NCBI GenBank assembly: GCA_030634615.1
Contig: DAOWAL010000033.1
Coordinates: forward strand, 1-10,636
Source of the DNA: Candidatus Aenigmatarchaeota archaeon
GTDB lineage: Archaea; Aenigmatarchaeota; Aenigmatarchaeia; QMZP01; QMZT01
Length of the DNA stretch: 10,636 nucleotides
Direction of reading: 5' to 3'
Shown here: positions 6,354 to 10,636 of the stretch, one piece after another
Layout: each line of letters begins with the position of its first letter
How positions within the stretch are numbered: the stretch's first letter is position 1
Made by a program: the position numbers and the translations under genes
Notes under the pieces: model-generated
The model's database searches: none
What the model was told of the DNA's origin: nothing
Seen by the model: only the letters and a program-made list of their open reading frames with translations

Positions 6354-7270
6354 TTATGAATATCAAAGAGATTGCTGAAAAGAAAAAGAAGCTCACATCA
6401 GGTCACAGGATGTGCGGAGGATGTGCTGTGCCTATAATTGTTAACACAATACTTTCCTCAACAGATGATCAGATTGTTGTTTCAAATGCAACTGGATGTT
6501 TGGAAGTAGCAAGCACAATTTACCCGTACTCGAGCTGGAATGTTCCTTGGATGCATAGCGCTTTTGAAAATGCCGCTTCGTCTATTTCAGGTATAGTTGC
6601 AGCTTATGAAGCTCTTAAAAGAAAGGGAAAGATGAAAAAAGAAGTCAAATTTGTGGCGTTTGGCGGAGACGGCGGAACATATGATATAGGCATTCAGGCA
6701 TTGTCCGGAGCTTTAGAAAGAAACCATAATTTTGTTTACGTTTGTTATGACAATGAAGCATACTGCAATACTGGTGGGCAGAGAAGTTCTGCAACACCAT
6801 TTGGAGCTTCTGCAACAACAGATCCTGCAGGAAGTGTCAGACCCGGTAAACTTGAATTCAGAAAAGATTTAGTAAAAATTGTGGCTGCCCACAACATCCC
6901 TTATGTTGCACAGGCATCTGTCAGCAATCTTCCTGATTTATCGGCTAAGGCCAAAAAAGCCTTTGACGTGAAAGGTCCTGCATTTTTACTGGTATTTTCA
7001 ACATGTCCAACAATATGGGGATCAAAAACAGAAGATACAGTTGACATTGCAAAAATGGCAGTTGATACATGCATATGGCCTCTTTATGAAATAGAGAACG
7101 GAAAATACAAAATAAACTATAAACCGTCAAACAAAAGACCAGTTGAGGACTTTTTGAAATCACAAAGGAGATTTAAGCATTTATTCTCTCTTTCCAATAA
7201 AAAAATAGTTGAGGAAATCCAAAATCATGTTGATAGTGAGTGGGAGAAATTGCTACAACTCGAAACTTAG
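6350..7270 (+). CDS. porB: Pyruvate:ferredoxin oxidoreductase, beta subunit
   Basis: Beta subunit (306 aa) binds thiamine diphosphate and the proximal [4Fe-4S] cluster. Cluster cysteines are C22 and C25 (RMCGGC), C50 (NATGCLEV) and C219 (FSTCPTIWG), matching the four-cysteine pattern of PFORs. The TPP/Mg motif is GGDGGTYDIG at 105-114, continuing to YDNEAYCNTGGQRSS (133-147). PYSSWNVPWMHSAFENAA at 59-76 is also characteristic. ATG 6350 overlaps the porA stop (ATGA); ATG 6356 (MNIKEIAEK) is an alternative with a purine-rich AGGGA a few bases upstream. The gene ends in TAG, and the ferredoxin start is 12 nt later in the same frame. Confidence 0.94.
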   Translation: MIMNIKEIAEKKKKLTSGHRMCGGCAVPIIVNTILSSTDDQIVVSNATGCLEVASTIYPYSSWNVPWMHSAFENAASSISGIVAAYEALKRKGKMKKEVKFVAFGGDGGTYDIGIQALSGALERNHNFVYVCYDNEAYCNTGGQRSSATPFGASATTDPAGSVRPGKLEFRKDLVKIVAAHNIPYVAQASVSNLPDLSAKAKKAFDVKGPAFLLVFSTCPTIWGSKTEDTVDIAKMAVDTCIWPLYEIENGKYKINYKPSNKRPVEDFLKSQRRFKHLFSLSNKKIVEEIQNHVDSEWEKLLQLET

Positions 7271-7277
7271 GAGGGTG
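7269..7277 (+). promoter_or_regulatory. Strong Shine-Dalgarno of the ferredoxin gene
   Basis: AGGAGG followed by GTG, overlapping the porB TAG, is the strongest ribosome binding site in the window, 8 nt before ATG 7283. It predicts high translation of the ferredoxin relative to the POR subunits. Confidence 0.75.
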
Positions 7278-7282
7278 TTAAT

Positions 7283-7468
7283 ATGGTAAAAATTACACAG
7301 GAATTAGATAAGTGTATAGGCTGCGGAGCATGTGCAGCAGTATGTCCGGACAACTGGGAAATGAAAGGGGACAAAGCACATCCAAAAGCAACAGAACTTT
7401 CTGAAGTTGGTTGCAATAAAGAAGCAGTTGATGCATGTCCGGTTCAGTGCATACACATAGAAGAGTAA
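7283..7468 (+). CDS. Single-cluster [4Fe-4S] ferredoxin
   Basis: A 61-aa soluble ferredoxin, the probable electron acceptor of the POR encoded upstream. The cluster ligands are C11, C14 and C17 (CIGCGAC) and C52 (ACPVQC). C21 and C44 occupy the places of the structural disulfide in Pyrococcus- and Desulfovibrio-type monocluster ferredoxins; position 14 is Cys rather than the Asp of P. furiosus. An extra cysteine, C56, four residues after the last ligand, is unusual. The sequence is compact with the family's PDNWEM segment. It is the last gene of the por operon, 12 nt after porB and in the same frame, with a very strong Shine-Dalgarno, and ends in TAA. Confidence 0.92.
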   Translation: MVKITQELDKCIGCGACAAVCPDNWEMKGDKAHPKATELSEVGCNKEAVDACPVQCIHIEE

Positions 7469-7485
7469 AAATCCATTTTAATATG

Positions 7486-7505
7486 CTGGTATTTATTTAA
7501 ACCAG
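7486..7505 (+). promoter_or_regulatory. TATA box flanked by a short inverted repeat (DsbA-like gene promoter)
   Basis: The TATA box tatttaaa (7494-7501) lies within an inverted repeat, ctggt (7486-7490) and accag (7501-7505). Transcription would start near 7524, giving a short leader that holds GGAG (7527-7530), 9 nt before ATG 7540. The repeat arms are only 5 bp, so an operator role is tentative. Confidence 0.45.
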
Positions 7506-7539
7506 TCATTCTTAATTATTTTAATTGGAGTGTGAGTCT

Positions 7540-8253
7540 ATGTTTGGTATGGGAAAAGACAAGTCAGTTCAGGAAGGATTGTACGCTGTAGCAACATCAA
7601 TAATAATTGCTGCAATTATAATATCATTTTCAGTCGTGTATTCAGGAAATATCATTGCAGGTAATGATCTTAACATAATTAATACTGGTAACACTCAGCC
7701 TCAGGCTCAACCACAACAGCCGTCCGCAGGAGACGATGCGAAAATTTCAGCAGATGACGACGCGGTAAAGGGAAATGCAAACGCTCCTGTAACAATCATA
7801 GAATTCTCTGAATTCCAGTGTCCATTCTGCGGAAGATTTGCAAGAGACACACTTCCGTCAATAATCAAGGATTATGTTGACACGGGCAAAGTAAAGTTCG
7901 TATACAGGGACTTTGTCGTACATTCAAGTTCACAGAAAGCTCAGGAAGCAGCAGAATGTGCAGGCGACCAAAACAAGTACTGGGAATACCATGATATAGT
8001 TTACCAGAACCAAGGCGCTCTTGATGACGAAAGTCTTAAGAAGTATGCAACAGACATCGGTTTAAACATTGCAACATTCAATTCATGTTTTGATTCAAGA
8101 AAACACAAAGCAGAAGTTGAAAAAGACACAGCAGCAGGCAGGTCAGCTGGTGTCAGCGGAACACCGACATTCTTCATAAACGGAAACAAGTTTGTAGGTG
8201 CTCAGCCGTACTCAAAGTTCAAGACTGAAATTGACGCTGCTCTATCAGGTTAA
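7540..8253 (+). CDS. Membrane-anchored DsbA-like thiol-disulfide oxidoreductase
   Basis: A 237-aa thioredoxin-fold protein predicted to act outside the cytoplasmic membrane in disulfide formation or exchange. Residues 13-34 are one hydrophobic membrane segment (AVATSIIIAAIIISFSVV in its core). A Gln/Pro/Asp-rich linker follows (about 50-75), then a DsbA/Thioredoxin_4 domain: IIEFSEFQCPFCG with the C94-P-F-C97 active site, and GVSGTPTFFINGNKF with cis-Pro P209. C140 and C183 may form a second structural disulfide. ATG 7540 is chosen because GGAG lies 9 nt upstream; the in-frame TTG at 7525 overlaps that site. No lipobox cysteine is present, so anchoring is by the helix. The redox partner (DsbB or VKOR type) is not in the window. 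It ends at a hairpin. Confidence 0.92.
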   Translation: MFGMGKDKSVQEGLYAVATSIIIAAIIISFSVVYSGNIIAGNDLNIINTGNTQPQAQPQQPSAGDDAKISADDDAVKGNANAPVTIIEFSEFQCPFCGRFARDTLPSIIKDYVDTGKVKFVYRDFVVHSSSQKAQEAAECAGDQNKYWEYHDIVYQNQGALDDESLKKYATDIGLNIATFNSCFDSRKHKAEVEKDTAAGRSAGVSGTPTFFINGNKFVGAQPYSKFKTEIDAALSG

Positions 8254-8281
8254 GCTACCAAACTTTCTTTTCTTGGTAGCT
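8253..8281 (+). terminator. 9-bp perfect hairpin with T-rich loop after the DsbA-like gene
   Basis: agctaccaa (8253-8261) pairs perfectly with ttggtagct (8273-8281), leaving an 11-nt loop rich in T and C. The first base is the last base of the TAA stop. No T-run follows the stem, so it is not a classical bacterial terminator. Archaeal termination depends mainly on U-rich RNA, which here is in the loop. It could equally stabilise the 3' end of the mRNA. Confidence 0.5.
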
Positions 8282-8285
8282 ACTG

Positions 8286-8297
8286 GAATTAAAAAAC
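8286..8297 (+). promoter_or_regulatory. TATA box for the 360-aa unknown gene (leaderless)
   Basis: aattaaaaaact is centred about 26 nt before ATG 8317, with no Shine-Dalgarno in between. This is the leaderless geometry seen elsewhere in the window, and implies a separate promoter just after the DsbA hairpin. Confidence 0.5.
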
Positions 8298-8316
8298 TTA
8301 GTGCGAAGAATACATC

Positions 8317-9399
8317 ATGTTCTTTGGTAGAAAATACCCGACAGATTCAGAAGTTCGCAAGAGACTAAGCACTGCCAAGAATTACTGGCGAGACAGTTTC
8401 AAAAAGAGTGACATATACATTTTCGGTTCAAGAACAAAACATGGAAAAAAGAAACCCATACTTCTTTCATCAATAGGGATGCCAAATGATTCAATGATAA
8501 TCAGGGATTTTATGGGAAAAAATTACTCATTTGAAGATAAGAAAATCGGTGAAAGTGAGATTAAAAATCCTTTTCAAATCAATGGAAAACTTTACAAATC
8601 CTGGACAGATACCCGAGAAAAATATAAAAGTAACATGAAATTCAAAAAAGATCAAAATTTCGGTGATAAGGAACTAATATACACACCAGAAGAAATGCGT
8701 AATAGTGGTTTTGTCGCAGATTGTAGTAGTTTTACTGCAGAAGACCTATCAAAAGCACAGAGAGTTCTAAAAATGTTTGCTGACTATCTCGGTGTACCCG
8801 AGGACGATACGCTTTGGGCTGCAAGGTATGTTATAGGTGAAACATTCACTGGCGAAGGGCATGCTTCCATGAATCTTGCTGATTTGGAATATGTAATGAA
8901 AAAAGATAATCGTGAGAAATGTACGTGGAGAAATCCTAATTCAACGACGTTTTTCTATGGTGCCCAAGAGAATGGGTGGAATAGTTTTTCAGGGTTTCCA
9001 AAAGTCGGATCTCGATTTTTTAGAATGAATCATAAGAATATATGGGGAAGTGCTGATCATAAAAATTGTTATATGAGAACAGATGAAATCGGTAACGTTG
9101 GGGGAAATTTCTACAAGAGATACAATACAATATTCCATTTTACTCAAGAAGACAGAACTAAATGGAATCAAAAAGTGATAGACGGTATGATTGCACTACA
9201 TGGCGGTTCTCTTAAAATGAATGTTGAAGGCATGAAAACAATATTAAGACTTTCTGAATTACATACAGGGTCTGACAGAGTGAATGAGATAGCAGACAAA
9301 CTCAGAGACATTGATTTGGGTGGTGGTCTTAAGATGATAGAAACCGTACGATCACATTCCGGTATAGAAAGAACACTTAATTTATTAGAAATTGCATAA
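8317..9399 (+). CDS. Protein of unknown function, 360 aa
   Basis: No known family is recognised. The protein is hydrophilic with no signal peptide or membrane segment, so it is probably cytosolic. The N-terminal third (1 to about 125) is rich in Lys, Phe and Tyr and contains a beta-like DIYIFGSRTKHGKKKPILLS stretch (32-51). The middle (about 138-195) looks helical: EDLSKAQRVLKMFADYLGV, then DDTLWAARYVIGETFTGEGH. A Gly/aromatic-rich segment (about 204-275, with W204, W221, W243) follows, and the C-terminal 80 residues are helical. There are seven tryptophans and three cysteines (C136, C202, C251), the latter not in a cluster motif. Codon use looks like the neighbours. It has its own leaderless promoter and no obvious operon partner. 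It may be lineage-specific; the frame is long and clean, so coding is near certain. Confidence 0.85.
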   Translation: MFFGRKYPTDSEVRKRLSTAKNYWRDSFKKSDIYIFGSRTKHGKKKPILLSSIGMPNDSMIIRDFMGKNYSFEDKKIGESEIKNPFQINGKLYKSWTDTREKYKSNMKFKKDQNFGDKELIYTPEEMRNSGFVADCSSFTAEDLSKAQRVLKMFADYLGVPEDDTLWAARYVIGETFTGEGHASMNLADLEYVMKKDNREKCTWRNPNSTTFFYGAQENGWNSFSGFPKVGSRFFRMNHKNIWGSADHKNCYMRTDEIGNVGGNFYKRYNTIFHFTQEDRTKWNQKVIDGMIALHGGSLKMNVEGMKTILRLSELHTGSDRVNEIADKLRDIDLGGGLKMIETVRSHSGIERTLNLLEIA

Positions 9400-9406
9400 T
9401 CCCAAA

Positions 9407-9415
9407 TCTTTAATA
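9407..9415 (+). promoter_or_regulatory. TATA box for the DHH phosphoesterase gene (leaderless)
   Basis: tctttaata lies about 27 nt before ATG 9438, preceded by cccaaa, which could serve as BRE. With no Shine-Dalgarno, this sets ATG 9438 as the first codon of a leaderless mRNA and argues against the in-frame GTG at 9417. Confidence 0.55.
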
Positions 9416-9437
9416 CGTGCTAGAACAATTTCTATTA

Positions 9438-10412
9438 ATGAAAACAGTTATACTTACGCATCCTGATTCAGATGGTATGTGTGCCGGGGCTGTTGCCCTT
9501 TCAAGGTTTCCTGATGCAAGTATATTTTTCACAAAACCAGTTTCCTTTTACAACGACCTGAATTCATGTGAGGCTGACAGGATAGTTATTTCCGATATAG
9601 CAATTCCAAGAAGGGATACTACAGATATTGTTGCACTAATGCAGGACAGGAGCAAAAACACTGAGATATATTACTTTGACCATCATAAGATTCCTGAAGA
9701 TGCTGCCCAGAAACTGAAAAACTGTCTTAAGGCATATGTTACAGGAGATGCAAGCGCATCTGAGCTTATTTACAGATATTTCCAAAAAGAAATTCCTAAA
9801 GAAAGAATATGGATTGCAATATACGGTGCAATAGCAGATTACGAAAAGGATACAGAGTTTGTCGAAGAAAGAATAAGGAACTGGGACGCACGTGCACTGT
9901 ACTTTGAAGCAGCAACAATAGTTCTTGGCATAAAGGACAGGAATTTTGATGATTATAGATCAAAGAGATTAATTGTAAAAACGCTTGCAAAGGGGGACAA
10001 CCCTTCGGATATCCCAGGCCTTGTTGCAGCTGCAAAAAGAGTAGTTAACGCCGAATTTGATTTATACGATATTGTTAAGAAAGTTGCTAAAAAATCGGGC
10101 GATATCGGCTACGTTAAAGATGCACACTTGTTCGGGTTCCGTGGACCGACCGCAAAATTTGCAGGAACAGTTACAGGAAGCAGGGTTGGTCTTTCCGTGT
10201 ACGACAGAAGAGGAGATCACCTCGACATAACAATGAGAACAGGTGATCCTGATATTATGTTGAATGAAATGGCCGAAGATGCAGGAGAAGCAGTTGGTGG
10301 ATCAGGCGGCGGCCATCCGCAGGCATGCGGCGCCAGAATACCAATTGATGCCTTTGAAAAATTCCTAAAGGAACTCAACAAACTTCTTGTCAAAAATCCT
10401 AGGAAAGAATAA
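9438..10412 (+). CDS. DHH/DHHA1-family phosphoesterase
   Basis: A 324-aa predicted cytosolic Mn-dependent phosphodiesterase of the DHH superfamily. The DHH-domain motifs are in order: THPDSDGMCAG at 7-17 (D10, D12), ISDIA at 51-55 (D53), FDHH at 80-83 and AIADYE at 131-136 (D134). The C-terminal DHHA1 domain ends in the nucleic-acid or nucleotide-binding signature GGGHPQACG at 290-298. Size and arrangement match stand-alone archaeal DHH proteins and NrnA-like oligoribonuclease/pAp phosphatases; characterised relatives cleave short RNA, pAp, or cyclic and linear dinucleotides. The substrate cannot be fixed here. ATG 9438 is chosen because it precedes the first strand and sits 27 nt after a TATA box. 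Its stop overlaps the TATA box of the next gene. Confidence 0.9.
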   Translation: MKTVILTHPDSDGMCAGAVALSRFPDASIFFTKPVSFYNDLNSCEADRIVISDIAIPRRDTTDIVALMQDRSKNTEIYYFDHHKIPEDAAQKLKNCLKAYVTGDASASELIYRYFQKEIPKERIWIAIYGAIADYEKDTEFVEERIRNWDARALYFEAATIVLGIKDRNFDDYRSKRLIVKTLAKGDNPSDIPGLVAAAKRVVNAEFDLYDIVKKVAKKSGDIGYVKDAHLFGFRGPTAKFAGTVTGSRVGLSVYDRRGDHLDITMRTGDPDIMLNEMAEDAGEAVGGSGGGHPQACGARIPIDAFEKFLKELNKLLVKNPRKE

Positions 10413-10420
10413 TATTTATG
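10411..10420 (+). promoter_or_regulatory. TATA box for the AMMECR1-family gene (leaderless)
   Basis: aatatttatg is centred about 27 nt before ATG 10442 and overlaps the DHH stop codon. No Shine-Dalgarno precedes the ATG, so a leaderless transcript is expected. Confidence 0.5.
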
Positions 10421-10441
10421 TCACTATGTTATTCAATAATT

Positions 10442-10636
10442 ATGGAGCACAAAGACGGTGAATTTGCTGTTAAATTTGCAAGGGAAGTCATAGAGAAATG
10501 GGTTAAAACAGAAAAACGTCCTGATGTTCCTAAGGTTTCTGGAATATTTAATGAAAAATCAGGAGTCTTTGCAACACTTCACGAATACCCTTCTAAAGAG
10601 CTTAGGGGTTGTATAGGTCTTCCTTATCCTAATAAG
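10442..10636 (+). CDS. AMMECR1-family protein, 5' part
   Basis: The first 65 codons of a gene cut by the window end; the frame is open to the last base. The segment SGVFATLHEYPSKELRGCIG (about residues 40-59), followed by LPYP, carries the AMMECR1 core signature LRGCIG-x-P-x-P. The N-terminal part is a helix (FAVKFAREVIEKWVK) as expected. Complete archaeal AMMECR1 proteins are about 190-210 aa, so roughly a third is visible. The family is universal in archaea and eukaryotes; its biochemical role is not firmly established. The ATG at 10442 is supported by a TATA box 27 nt upstream. Confidence 0.9.
   Translation, partial: MEHKDGEFAVKFAREVIEKWVKTEKRPDVPKVSGIFNEKSGVFATLHEYPSKELRGCIGLPYPNK

Noticed and set aside
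4292..7270. 2-oxoglutarate or 2-oxoisovalerate oxidoreductase instead of POR
   Set aside because: The G-D-A-B order, the YPITPQ segment, and the conserved Thr and Arg in the alpha subunit are more like pyruvate enzymes. Substrate preference still needs a tree or assay, so this is only disfavoured.
7525..7539. TTG start for the DsbA-like gene
   Set aside because: It overlaps the GGAG Shine-Dalgarno that serves ATG 7540, and the added residues are not membrane-like.
9417..9437. Upstream GTG start for the DHH gene
   Set aside because: It is only a few bases after the TATA box, so it would lie before the expected transcription start. ATG 9438 fits the leaderless spacing and the family N-terminus.

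Overview
This window most likely comes from an AT-rich, anaerobic archaeon. The evidence is a four-subunit pyruvate:ferredoxin oxidoreductase, an AMMECR1-family gene, an archaeal-type HAD phosphatase, and TATA boxes that repeatedly sit 26-28 nt upstream of start codons lacking a Shine-Dalgarno sequence (leaderless transcripts). Internal operon genes instead carry Shine-Dalgarno motifs such as GAGGT and AGGAGG. A DPANN or euryarchaeal lineage fits, but the sequence alone does not settle it. No tRNA, rRNA, CRISPR, IS element or phage gene was seen.

Layout. 54-1548 (+): a HAD-IA phosphatase and a stand-alone HD-GYP-type metal phosphohydrolase. 1541-2161 (-): an IscU-type Fe-S scaffold fused to a MIP18/DUF59-type domain; its stop overlaps the HD-GYP stop tail to tail. 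2162-2506: a 345-bp divergent intergenic region holding a perfect palindrome, several TATA boxes, and a small minus-strand ORF open except for one in-frame TAG. 2507-4212 (+): cysteine desulfurase followed by an isochorismatase-family hydrolase. 4292-7468 (+): a tight porGDAB operon ending in a small ferredoxin with a very strong Shine-Dalgarno. 7540-8253 (+): a membrane-anchored DsbA-like thiol oxidoreductase ending in a 9-bp hairpin. 8317-9399 (+): a 360-aa protein of no recognised family. 9438-10412 (+): a DHH/DHHA1 phosphoesterase. 10442-10636 (+): the 5' part of an AMMECR1-family gene, cut by the window end.

The genes fit together around iron-sulfur metabolism. NifS supplies sulfur, the IscU fusion builds clusters, and POR plus ferredoxin (about four to five [4Fe-4S] clusters in total) consume them. 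POR oxidises pyruvate to acetyl-CoA and passes electrons to ferredoxin. The most unusual items are the HD-GYP protein in an archaeal setting, the IscU-DUF59 fusion, the TAG-interrupted small ORF with intact promoter geometry, and the unrecognised 360-aa gene. Domain calls were made by eye from motifs; no database search was run.
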